Notes: generated by a model not told the origin, from the sequence alone. 7,955 bases of DNA from Gammaproteobacteria bacterium (GCA_030617485.1 JAUWVK010000065.1:1-7955), one strand, 5' to 3'. Numbered from the stretch's first letter, positions 1 to 5,659 are shown. Numbers and translations are program-made.

Positions 1-10
1 TTTTTTTCAT
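1..10 (-). CDS. Start of an unidentified gene running off the left edge (5' end only)
   Basis: Reading the minus strand past the CopD-like stop codon there is an ATG at 10..8 followed by A-rich codons (M-K-K), the usual opening of a signal peptide or membrane protein. A GAGGT element sits about 7 bases upstream, which suits a ribosome binding site. The gap from the CopD-like stop at 46 is only 35 bases, so the two genes would be co-transcribed. Only three codons are visible, so no product can be named, and chance occurrence of an ATG here is possible. Confidence 0.4.
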
Positions 11-45
11 GCTTCCTACCTCGCCTAAATAAATCTTGTGACTGA

Positions 46-501
46 TCACATAAACCTGCCCGCACTTGCAATAACGGTGACGAGAAGACCCAGCAACAGG
101 TTAAACCCAATAATGAAACGAATCAGAGCCAGTCGCCGTCCGGCTTCTGGCAAATCATTAGCTGCCAATGCCTGTTTCATCCGCCGATAGTGTGAAAAGT
201 ATACGTGTAAGAAAAGCAGGATCATCAGCGTCCCGATTCCCGTCATCAGGTGTATATAAAGCCTCACATTCTCAAACCCCCCAAACATGGAATACACCAT
301 CCACAGTCCGGTCGCCGGCAGAATAATAACGGCTACCCATACCCACGGAAAGAACCTGTCAAAAACCTGGGTCCAGAGGGGCAAACGTTGTGGTGGTTCC
401 AGCAGACTGGCAGCAACCGGGCGCAGAGCCATATAGGCAAAGAACATACCGCCCACCCAGACAACCGTCGCGAGAATATGCAAAGGAATAGCGATAAGCA
501 T
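46..501 (-). CDS. CopD-like four-helix integral membrane protein
   Basis: This 151-residue, very hydrophobic protein has four predicted membrane helices at about residues 4-26, 52-72, 82-104 and 126-148. The first helix carries H8 and the W15-V-G-G motif typical of the CopD/CopD-like family, and further histidines lie at 84, 99 and 104. Full CopD proteins are about twice this length; short members like this one are common stand-alone inner-membrane proteins, some suspected of binding haem or copper. No copper-resistance genes (copA, copB, copC) are seen nearby, so a copper role is not supported by context. The start is well fixed: AAAGGAG (plus-strand 509-515) lies 7 bases before the ATG. A possible -10, TATACT on the minus strand (548-553), lies upstream without a convincing -35. 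It probably leads a minus-strand unit continuing past position 1. Confidence 0.85.
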   Translation of the reverse strand: MLIAIPLHILATVVWVGGMFFAYMALRPVAASLLEPPQRLPLWTQVFDRFFPWVWVAVIILPATGLWMVYSMFGGFENVRLYIHLMTGIGTLMILLFLHVYFSHYRRMKQALAANDLPEAGRRLALIRFIIGFNLLLGLLVTVIASAGRFM

Positions 502-591
502 CTATTTTCTCCTTTCGGATTTAATGTGAAGAAAATTACATGGGATCAGTATAACCACTTTCTGGAAAATAGCTGCGAGGACTAAAAGGTT

Positions 592-610
592 AAAGGGCTC
601 CGCCCCTTTT
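592..610 (-). terminator. Possible terminator after the AraC-type regulator
   Basis: The sequence AAAGGGC-TCC-GCCCCTTTT forms a short GC-rich hairpin (about 7 pairs with one bulged base) just past the AraC stop codon. In the minus-strand direction it is followed by TTTAACCTTTT, an interrupted T run, so termination would be only moderate. It lies between the AraC gene and the CopD-like gene, which has its own ribosome binding site. Confidence 0.4.
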
Positions 611-613
611 CAT

Positions 614-1531
614 TCACCCGGCCGCTTGTTCCGTCAGTGCTTTAGCCTCTCGCCGCACTGAGCCAGGGCCAACGCCAAATTGTTTTTTGAAAGCTTTGCG
701 GAAAGCGGGTTCACTTTGGTAACCACAATTCTCAGCAATTTGTGTCACGGATGTATTGTCAGAACTCAGCACATCGTAAGCGCTTTGCATGCGCCACCCC
801 GTCACGTATTCCATCGGCGACATGCCAACCATGTGTTTAAATAGATCGGCGAACGCCGAACGTGACATGGCAGCTTCTTCTGACAGGGTCTGCACTGTCC
901 AGTTTTGCTCGGGCGTCTTGTGAAAGCTGGCCAGGGCCTTGCTAAGTCTGGGTTCTTTAAGGGCCGCAAGATATCCCCTGTCTTTCTCATTCACTTGCAT
1001 GTAAGTACGAATCGCTTCGATAAACAGGATATCCGATAAACGATCAATGATAGCGCTTGAGCTAGCGTTGTTGGCTTCGGCTTCAGCAATCATGAGTTTA
1101 ATAATAGTACCCAGGTTGGTTTGTGCCGAGTCTTTGGTAGGGATCACCATAATGTTCTGCAATCCTTCCAGGATCGGGTTCCAGGAATACTGAAGAAATT
1201 CGCATTTACCACAAATCAACGTGGTCGATTCCCCCTGCACGTCATCACTGGCCGGGCTGTTACGCGCCAGGTCATCGGCTGGATACGCCGAACTGGGAGT
1301 AACAAAATGCGGTGGATTGCGTAAACAAATCACCAGGTCACCTTCATGCAGGGCCAGGGGCGTATCCGAATCCGGTACACGTAACCAGCAATCGCCGTGC
1401 GAAATGACATGAAAGCTGGCTTTCAGGTCGAGCGGCTCGATATCAACCACCCACTTATTACAAAACCTGGCATGCAGGAAAATCTCCGAGCGCAGACGCA
1501 GTTTTTGTAGAACCTCATTCAATATATCCAT
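614..1531 (-). CDS. AraC-family transcriptional regulator with N-terminal cupin domain
   Basis: The protein is 305 residues from the ATG at 1531. Residues about 5-180 resemble the cupin (RmlC-like, Cupin_6) sensor domain found in many AraC-type regulators: H41 and W49, the G-D turn at 64-65, and an I-C-G-K-C stretch at 106-110 where the family often has L-C-G. Residues about 190-297 form the AraC DNA-binding domain, with helix-turn-helix one near 212-232 and two near 261-282, joined by the linker around G236-M-S-P-M-E-Y-V. A TTG six bases upstream (1537) is in frame, but the ATG is preferred because AAGGA lies 10 bases before it. It is divergent from the hydrolase-rhodanese-barrel cluster and is its likely regulator, probably an activator that senses a small molecule in the cupin. 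The ligand cannot be read from the sequence. Confidence 0.92.
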   Translation of the reverse strand: MDILNEVLQKLRLRSEIFLHARFCNKWVVDIEPLDLKASFHVISHGDCWLRVPDSDTPLALHEGDLVICLRNPPHFVTPSSAYPADDLARNSPASDDVQGESTTLICGKCEFLQYSWNPILEGLQNIMVIPTKDSAQTNLGTIIKLMIAEAEANNASSSAIIDRLSDILFIEAIRTYMQVNEKDRGYLAALKEPRLSKALASFHKTPEQNWTVQTLSEEAAMSRSAFADLFKHMVGMSPMEYVTGWRMQSAYDVLSSDNTSVTQIAENCGYQSEPAFRKAFKKQFGVGPGSVRREAKALTEQAAG

Positions 1532-1564
1532 ATTCAAAGCATCCTTATTCTAAATACTCACAGG

Positions 1565-1570
1565 ATTGTA
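1565..1570 (-). promoter_or_regulatory. Candidate -10 box of the AraC-type regulator
   Basis: The minus strand reads TACAAT here (5 of 6 matches to TATAAT), about 34 bases before the regulator ATG. The matching -35 position (around 1588-1593) has no good hexamer and overlaps the left GACATA repeat, so the regulator may control its own gene. Read by eye only. Confidence 0.3.
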
Positions 1571-1591
1571 TCTGAATCTTCTGGACGAATG

Positions 1592-1622
1592 GACATAAAT
1601 TGTGGCGATCCAGACATATTTC
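1592..1622 (+). promoter_or_regulatory. Candidate AraC-type operator: GACATA direct repeat, 21-bp spacing
   Basis: GACATAAATT (1592-1601) recurs as GACATATTTC (1613-1622), with 7 of 10 bases matching including the first six. The starts are exactly 21 bp apart, two helical turns, as in classical tandem half-sites bound by AraC-family proteins. The right copy overlaps where the -35 of the downstream promoter would lie. An inverted pair, TCTGGA (1580-1585) and TCCAGA (1609-1614), also sits around it. Assignment to the neighbouring regulator is inference. Confidence 0.45.
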
Positions 1623-1645
1623 CCACGGGCATCGTTTCCTATGAT
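1617..1645 (+). promoter_or_regulatory. Candidate activator-dependent promoter of the hydrolase cluster
   Basis: TATGAT at 1640-1645 matches the -10 consensus at 5 of 6 positions. Seventeen bases upstream the -35 position holds TATTTC, a poor match to TTGACA, and it falls inside the right GACATA repeat. A weak -35 replaced by an activator site is the expected layout for an AraC-type activated promoter. Transcription would start near 1652, leaving a leader of about 63 bases. Confidence 0.4.
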
Positions 1646-1685
1646 TTCAGACACCAGCAAGCCAACTCGGTTGCTGGAGGAGGAA

Positions 1686-1703
1686 ATGGAAAAAACTACA
1701 TAA
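1686..1703 (+). other. Five-codon upstream reading frame in the leader of the hydrolase gene
   Basis: An ATG at 1686 opens the frame M-E-K-T-T-stop. GGAGG at 1676-1680 lies 5 bases before it, inside a longer purine run GGAGGAGG. The TAA stop (1701-1703) abuts and slightly overlaps the AAGGAG ribosome binding site of the hydrolase, and the frame differs from that of the hydrolase. It could couple or modulate translation, or be chance in a purine-rich leader. Confidence 0.25.
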
Positions 1704-1714
1704 GGAGAAATATC

Positions 1715-2479
1715 ATGGAAACGAAAAAGATAAACACACTGGTAATACAGCTAATTATTGCCGTTGTGCTGGTAAGCAGCCAGGTTTCAGCAATTGCCGG
1801 GCTACCCAATCCCGGGATGAGCTTTGACCCCATGCGCACGGCCATAGTGATCACAGATCCACAAAATGACTTCCTCAGCGAAAAGGGTGTGACCTGGGGT
1901 GTGGTTGGCAAGAGTGTGGTTAAAAATAATACAGTTAAAAACATTGAAAGCCTGTTCAAGGCCGCCAAGAAAAATAATGTCCCTGTATTTGTCTCACCAC
2001 ATTATTACTATCCAACCGACCATGACTGGCATTTTGAAGGTGCATTGGAAAAGTTAATGCACAACATCAAGATGTTTGATCGCAAAGATGCCTTAAGCCT
2101 GGATGGATTTAATAACTCCGGTGCAGATTGGTTGCCTCGCTACAATCGCTACATCAAAGATGGCAAAACTGTCATCACCAACCCACACAAAGTCTATGGG
2201 CCGGATACCAACGACCTGGTCCTGCAATTACGCAAACGCGGAATCGACAAAGTGATCCTGGCCGGCATGTCCGCCAACCTCTGTGTTGAATCTCATCTAC
2301 GTGAATTACTGGAACAGGGCTTTGAAGTTGCCGTCGTAAAAGACGCAACGGCTGGCGCACAAGTTCCGGAAGGTGATGGTTACGAAGCAGCCCTGGTGAA
2401 CTTTCGCTATCTTGCAAACGCGGTTGTTTCAACCAAAAGCGCAGTGAAAGCGATTACCAACAAGTCTGAACTTAAATAA
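1715..2479 (+). CDS. Exported isochorismatase-family cysteine hydrolase
   Basis: The protein is 254 residues from the ATG at 1715, which has AAGGAG 7 bases upstream. An in-frame ATG at 1589 would add 42 residues with no ribosome site and bury the signal peptide, so it is rejected. Residues 1-26 form a Sec signal peptide (K4-K5, hydrophobic core 9-20, V-S-A cleavage). The catalytic triad of the isochorismatase/nicotinamidase fold is visible: D48 in T-D-P-Q-N-D-F, K159 in N-P-H-K-V-Y, and nucleophile C190 in A-G-M-S-A-N-L-C-V-E-S-H. The segment H96-Y-Y-Y-P-T-D-H-D-W-H106 and the following M-F-D-R are typical of a proteobacterial subfamily of unknown substrate. Family members hydrolyse amides or vinyl ethers. 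The export signal is unusual, since the best-known members are cytoplasmic. It is first in the plus-strand cluster, 39 bases before the rhodanese gene. Confidence 0.92.
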   Translation: METKKINTLVIQLIIAVVLVSSQVSAIAGLPNPGMSFDPMRTAIVITDPQNDFLSEKGVTWGVVGKSVVKNNTVKNIESLFKAAKKNNVPVFVSPHYYYPTDHDWHFEGALEKLMHNIKMFDRKDALSLDGFNNSGADWLPRYNRYIKDGKTVITNPHKVYGPDTNDLVLQLRKRGIDKVILAGMSANLCVESHLRELLEQGFEVAVVKDATAGAQVPEGDGYEAALVNFRYLANAVVSTKSAVKAITNKSELK

Positions 2480-2518
2480 AACATACAAAAAATAATTTCT
2501 TTAAAAGGAGAAATAATC

Positions 2519-3379
2519 ATGTCTAACAAAATTATGTATACAGCAACAGAAACAAAAAAACTGCTCGATGCAGGAAAAGTTACCATTGTCGATGTGCGCG
2601 ATACCGAAGAGTACGCTGAAGACCATATCCCGGGAGCCGTCAACATTCCTGATATGTTTTTTGAATTATCGATGACCACTGAAGAAGGCCTGCGTGAGAT
2701 GACTGAAAAGTTCACACGCCTGTTTTCAGAAGCCGGTATATCGTTGGATAAAAAAGTCATCATTTATGAAGATAATTTAAGCACCCGTTATGGCGGATCA
2801 TGTCGCGGTTACTTTCAGTTGAGTTACCTGGGTCATCAGGATGTTGGCATTCTTGACGGCGGCCTTTTCGCCTGGCGCCAGGAAAAACTGCCAACCAATG
2901 ATGAAAACGTGTCACCGGTAGCAACCATCTTCACTCCAGCAATCAATCACTCGATTATGGTTACCAAAGATATGATGGTGGATTCACTTGAAAGTTCCGA
3001 CATCAAATTACTGGACAATCGTGACAAAGTGGAATGGATCGGTGAAAGCTCATCACCATACGGTGTCGACTTTGCGCCACGCAAGGGACGCATCCCTGGT
3101 GCAAAATGGATCGAGTGGTATGACTTCATGGAAAATGATGCCAGCGGTTACGTTTCACATTTTAAATCACCGGAAGCCATCCGGGAAATATGTGCCGACA
3201 TGGGACTACATCCTGAAGACGACATCATCATTTACTGCTTCAAAGGTGCACGTGCTGCAAATACCTATGTTGCATTAAAAATAGCCGGCTTCAAACATAT
3301 CCGTAATTACTATGGATCATGGAATGAATGGTCACGCGACATGTCATTGCCAATAGATGACACGGTGCTTGCAGCCTGA
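2519..3379 (+). CDS. Tandem-rhodanese sulfurtransferase (thiosulfate/3-mercaptopyruvate type)
   Basis: This 286-residue protein has the two-domain length of thiosulfate and mercaptopyruvate sulfurtransferases. The N-terminal rhodanese domain (about 8-125) carries V-D-V-R-D at 24-28 and H-I-P-G-A at 36-40, but has Y83-E-D-N instead of a catalytic cysteine. The C-terminal domain (about 147-280) has R-I-P-G-A at 191-195 and the active-site loop C240-F-K-G-A-R245, with C240 as the sulfur carrier. The basic loop is closer to the thiosulfate-type C-R-K-G-V-T than to the mercaptopyruvate-type C-G-S-G-V-T, which hints at an anionic donor; this is inference. No signal peptide is present, so it should act in the cytoplasm, unlike its two neighbours. 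AAGGAG at 2505-2510 fixes the start. It follows the hydrolase by 39 bases with no terminator, so the two are probably co-transcribed. Confidence 0.93.
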   Translation: MSNKIMYTATETKKLLDAGKVTIVDVRDTEEYAEDHIPGAVNIPDMFFELSMTTEEGLREMTEKFTRLFSEAGISLDKKVIIYEDNLSTRYGGSCRGYFQLSYLGHQDVGILDGGLFAWRQEKLPTNDENVSPVATIFTPAINHSIMVTKDMMVDSLESSDIKLLDNRDKVEWIGESSSPYGVDFAPRKGRIPGAKWIEWYDFMENDASGYVSHFKSPEAIREICADMGLHPEDDIIIYCFKGARAANTYVALKIAGFKHIRNYYGSWNEWSRDMSLPIDDTVLAA

Positions 3380-3404
3380 GCAATGTGACTTAACAACCAT
3401 TAAC

Positions 3405-3421
3405 GTCCCGATTAAAGGGAC
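3405..3421 (+). other. Small hairpin between the rhodanese and barrel-protein genes
   Basis: GTCCC (3405-3409) pairs perfectly with GGGAC (3417-3421) across the 7-base loop GATTAAA. No T run follows, so it is not a standard terminator. It might be a processing or stabilising stem within the transcript, ahead of GGAGG (3436-3440), or be incidental. Confidence 0.25.
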
Positions 3422-3448
3422 TGAAAAACAATTACGGAGGATTTAACA

Positions 3449-4018
3449 ATGGATAACAGAAAAAACAACAGTCTACGTCACAGCAACCGGATTATTACAT
3501 TTATATGCATGGTTGCAATGGCCTTGCTTCTAACCAACGCAAATGCTGCCAATCAGGGTGGGCAAACACTCACACTCAATCTAAAGGGAACTGCTACTGG
3601 TTATATGGCAGACATTCCAATGATAGAAGATAGTCAAATAATGACTGCCACCTGTTTTGACGTAGCACTGCATGACATGTCTACGGGCCTGCAAGTGGGT
3701 ACAGCCACAGATTGTCTTGCTGATCTAGCAATGGAGTCAGGCGGCGTAAAGCTGATCGGTACGACTTTTTTTAACTTTACAGGTGGGGCAACTATCGTCT
3801 CACGTGGCAAGACGACCGTTATGCCAGTGCTTCATGGCTCACCGGGCTTTACGCATGTTACCGGTGCAGGAGCTGATGGCAATGGAATACTGTCCGGCAC
3901 CAATCAATACGCGAACGCATCGGGTAACGTCAGACTGTCGGGTTTGGTGAATCTGTCCAAGCTAGATTCTGACGGCCAGATCACTTTTGATTGTATATTT
4001 GTTATTAACCTGGACTAG
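3449..4018 (+). CDS. Secreted protein resembling allene oxide cyclase/dirigent beta-barrels
   Basis: The protein is 189 residues. Residues 1-33 form a signal peptide (basic start, hydrophobic core about 15-29, A-N-A cleavage), so the mature protein of about 156 residues is exported. It is rich in G, T, V and short alternating strands. The stretch G-A-G-A-D-G-N-G-I-L-S-G-T-N-Q-Y-A-N-A-S-G followed by V-R-L-S-G-L-V recalls the G-T-G-x-Y-x-x-A-x-G-x-V-x-L-S-G signature of allene oxide cyclase-like and dirigent-like eight-stranded barrels. Three cysteines remain in the mature protein. Bacterial members of this superfamily have no general function, and a role as enzyme, lipid binder or chaperone is open. 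GGAGG (3436-3440) lies 8 bases before the ATG. It lies 69 bases after the rhodanese and just before the terminator, so it closes the cluster. Confidence 0.75.
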   Translation: MDNRKNNSLRHSNRIITFICMVAMALLLTNANAANQGGQTLTLNLKGTATGYMADIPMIEDSQIMTATCFDVALHDMSTGLQVGTATDCLADLAMESGGVKLIGTTFFNFTGGATIVSRGKTTVMPVLHGSPGFTHVTGAGADGNGILSGTNQYANASGNVRLSGLVNLSKLDSDGQITFDCIFVINLD

Positions 4019-4040
4019 CCTGTAAGTTAGCGTTGAACAG

Positions 4041-4075
4041 AAAAATACCCGCCACGATTGTGGTGGGTATTTTTT
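4041..4075. terminator. Strong hairpin terminator, likely bidirectional
   Basis: A 15-pair stem (4041-4055 with 4060-4074, one G-T wobble at 4051/4064) closes the GATT loop. The plus strand ends in TTTTTT. The minus strand also ends in a T run because the left arm begins with AAAAA, though there the wobble becomes an A-C mismatch. It lies between the convergent barrel-protein and cytochrome genes and would stop transcription from both sides. Confidence 0.85.
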
Positions 4076-4109
4076 CGTTCACAGGAACTAAAATAATTAA
4101 ATAAGTGGA

Positions 4110-4625
4110 TTATTTTTTCACTTGCTTGTCAGGCGGAGGTGCCGGAAATGTTGCAAAGGGCATGGGTGGTTGTTTTCCAGGAGGTAAAAATGCTGGAGCC
4201 TGCTTGCCTGGAGCACCCAGGGATTTAATAAAGTGGTACATCGCTTTCAAATCCTCATTCTTCATCGCATTCAGGTTAAACCATGGCATAGGTGGTCTGC
4301 GTTTCAGTGTTTTCGCTTCTTTAATCCACTGCGCTTCCGTCAGGTTCTGAACAAATAATCGCAAATTTGGTGGGTAGGTTGTTCCCCACGGCCCGAACCA
4401 ACCAAAACTGTCTCCGGTTAACCACTGGGCTATGGGAGTGGTACCACTATTCATTAGATATCCCGGCGTGTGGCAATCATTACAGCCACCAATCTGAATA
4501 AGGTATTGCCCTCTTTTAATCATGTCCTTGTCAGCAGATGATTCTCCAGCAACGATCACGCCTGAGCTTGTAAAAATACAAATCAACATAAAAAATCTGA
4601 TCGACATTCGAGCGTAGGTATCCAT
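4110..4625 (-). CDS. Periplasmic mono-haem cytochrome c with proline-rich tail
   Basis: The protein is 171 residues. Residues 1-26 form a signal peptide (hydrophobic about 9-25). The haem-attachment motif C48-N-D-C51-H52 appears once, in the context G-G-C-N-D-C-H-T-P-G-Y, and the likely sixth ligand is M113 in R-P-P-M-P-W, as in class I cytochromes that serve dehydrogenases. The helix N-E-D-L-K-A-M-Y-H-F-I-K-S-L (123-136) completes the domain. Residues 139-171 are proline-rich and end in lysines, beyond the usual domain end. The ATG has AAAAGGAG (4637-4644) at 11 bases, a little far. It lies 85 bases downstream of the GST-like gene on the same strand, so co-transcription is possible, although the AT-rich gap could hold its own promoter. 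It probably passes electrons in the periplasm; the partner is not in view. Confidence 0.9.
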   Translation of the reverse strand: MDTYARMSIRFFMLICIFTSSGVIVAGESSADKDMIKRGQYLIQIGGCNDCHTPGYLMNSGTTPIAQWLTGDSFGWFGPWGTTYPPNLRLFVQNLTEAQWIKEAKTLKRRPPMPWFNLNAMKNEDLKAMYHFIKSLGAPGKQAPAFLPPGKQPPMPFATFPAPPPDKQVKK

Positions 4626-4710
4626 TTCGTTTTGTTCTCCTTTTAATTTATCTTCGATTTTTCTACATTAAAATTAGTTCTTCTCTACACTGTTTTTATA
4701 AACTCAATCT

Positions 4711-5502
4711 TTACGAGGCAAGCCGCGCGCTCGGAACCTGGGTTTCGGTTTGGAAAAGTGGCGCTAGTGTGCTCAGTGTTTCTGGAAAGTAGCGTGCTCT
4801 CATCCGTTCACAATATCGCATCAGGTTCTCAATTGAAGCCCCATATTGATAGAGTGGGTTATCACCATCCACATAGAGAGAAACGCCCAGGAAACCGAAC
4901 ACGCATGCGTCAATTGACGATGGTTGGTCACCCAGAAAGTAAGGCTGATTCCCAAGCAACACAGACAGTGCGTCCAGGTCGGACTTGCCCTGTGCAATGA
5001 TAACTTCCTCCGCGTGACGGCCCATGCCGCGTGCATATAGCTGTTTTGCAAACGTACGCTTGAGCACGGTGGGTACGAGCCACCGCAATGGAATCGGCAT
5101 GGTGGCAGCGAACTCCTGCAACCGTTCCTCGGCGCCCCGGCCAAAGAAAAGCTGATGCTCAAAGCACTGGTGAAAGTGTTCTTCCAGCATGCGTTGGACC
5201 GACACTGCAATCGCCCGCTGTTGAGCGTCAAGGTGTGCATCAATATTAATGCCGAAACGCTGCTCCAGGTGCTCGATGATGAGCGCTGAATCTCCCATAC
5301 GCTCGGTGCCGATTTCGATCCACGGGGATTTACCTTTGGGCCCCTTGTTAGGGTCATTAGCGACCACGAACTCGAAGGGGATTCCGGCCATGCGCAACCA
5401 GGTTTCAAGCTTGAGCGGAAATGGCGCCGACGTGTTGAACGGTACGCCCCAACCTGTACCAAAGGCGAAAAGCCGAATTTTATTTATCGTAGGATTTGTC
5501 AT
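4711..5502 (-). CDS. Glutathione S-transferase-fold protein, metaxin/Faxc-like
   Basis: The 263-residue protein has a thioredoxin-like N-terminal domain (about 8-80) and an all-helical C-terminal domain (about 90-245). The opening F-G-T-G-W-G-V-P-F-N-T-S-A-P-F-P-L-K-L, the P-K-G-K-S-P-W-I-E stretch with the probable cis-proline P60, and G70-D-S-A-L-I-I-E-H-L resemble the 'failed axon connections'/metaxin-like branch of GSTs. The C-terminal segment F-L-G-D-Q-P-S-S-I-D-A-C-V-F-G-F-L matches the conserved GST C-terminal motif. Residues of classical catalytic type (early Tyr or Ser, or the Cys of Omega class) cannot be assigned safely, so activity is unproven. AAAGGAG (plus-strand 5510-5516) lies 7 bases before the ATG. 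It is divergent from the TetR-type regulator and is probably repressed by it; a small lipophilic compound as inducer is a guess. Confidence 0.85.
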   Translation of the reverse strand: MTNPTINKIRLFAFGTGWGVPFNTSAPFPLKLETWLRMAGIPFEFVVANDPNKGPKGKSPWIEIGTERMGDSALIIEHLEQRFGINIDAHLDAQQRAIAVSVQRMLEEHFHQCFEHQLFFGRGAEERLQEFAATMPIPLRWLVPTVLKRTFAKQLYARGMGRHAEEVIIAQGKSDLDALSVLLGNQPYFLGDQPSSIDACVFGFLGVSLYVDGDNPLYQYGASIENLMRYCERMRARYFPETLSTLAPLFQTETQVPSARLAS

Positions 5503-5578
5503 TTTCTAGCTCCTTTAGAATTAAGTTTGTGGCCTGAGCACTAGTAGAATGCCAGGTCCGCACCCTCCTTTCATAATC

Positions 5579-5598
5579 AATAAACACTACTGTTCACC
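5579..5598. promoter_or_regulatory. Candidate TetR-type operator, GST-like side
   Basis: AATAAACA-CTAC-TGTTCACC has the same 8-4-8 layout as the site at 5640-5659 and an identical left arm, though only 5 of 8 arm positions are self-complementary. It would cover the transcription start of the GST-like gene. The start-to-start distance between the two sites is 61 bp, about six helical turns. Confidence 0.4.
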
Positions 5599-5599
5599 G

Positions 5600-5613
5600 A
5601 ATAAACAATAAAC
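5600..5613 (+). repeat. Tandem 7-bp repeat AATAAAC x2
   Basis: AATAAAC occurs twice in tandem here (5600-5606, 5607-5613), and again at 5579-5585 and 5640-5646, four times in 68 bases. The first tandem copy starts 21 bp after the copy at 5579. Lying on the -10 of the GST-like promoter, it may be an extra half-site for the divergent regulator. Confidence 0.5.
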
Positions 5614-5633
5614 CACGATTCTGATCTTGTCAA
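5605..5633 (-). promoter_or_regulatory. Promoter of the GST-like gene
   Basis: On the minus strand TTGACA (5633-5628, a perfect -35) is followed after 17 bases by TATTGT (5610-5605, 4 of 6). Transcription would start near 5598, giving a leader of about 95 bases. The -10 overlaps the tandem AATAAACAATAAAC at 5600-5613. Confidence 0.55.
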
Positions 5634-5655
5634 GAATTAAATAAACAGCTATGTT
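5627..5655 (+). promoter_or_regulatory. Promoter of the TetR-type regulator
   Basis: TTGTCA (5627-5632, 5 of 6) and TATGTT (5650-5655, 4 of 6) are 17 bases apart. The predicted start, near 5662, falls practically on the ATG at 5664. The -35 occupies almost the same six bases as the -35 of the divergent promoter, inside the palindrome CTTGTCAAG (5626-5634). Confidence 0.5.
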
Positions 5656-5659
5656 TACT
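5640..5659. promoter_or_regulatory. Candidate TetR-type operator, regulator side
   Basis: AATAAACA-GCTA-TGTTTACT is an inverted repeat with 7 of 8 matching arm positions. It covers the -10 of the TetR-type gene and ends 4 bases before its ATG. Autorepression by the encoded protein is the natural reading, as in many TetR families, but is inferred from position only. Confidence 0.6.

Noticed and set aside
46..501. A copper-resistance operon based on the CopD-like protein
   Set aside because: The protein is only the short membrane-domain form and no other copper genes are visible.
250..585. A 111-codon plus-strand open frame antisense to the CopD-like gene
   Set aside because: It shadows a convincing membrane protein and its own product is low in hydrophobic structure with no recognisable domain.
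1589..1714. An in-frame ATG at 1589 that would lengthen the hydrolase by 42 residues
   Set aside because: No ribosome site precedes it, it would place the signal peptide internally, and it overlaps the candidate operator and promoter. ATG at 1715 has a perfect AAGGAG.
3405..3421. The GTCCC/GGGAC hairpin as a terminator splitting the cluster
   Set aside because: The stem is only 5 pairs and no T run follows, so intrinsic termination is unlikely.
4821..5462. A 213-codon open frame on the minus strand inside the GST-like gene
   Set aside because: It lies wholly within the GST-like gene in another frame, has biased R/S/H-rich composition and shows no family motif; the real frame has clear GST features.
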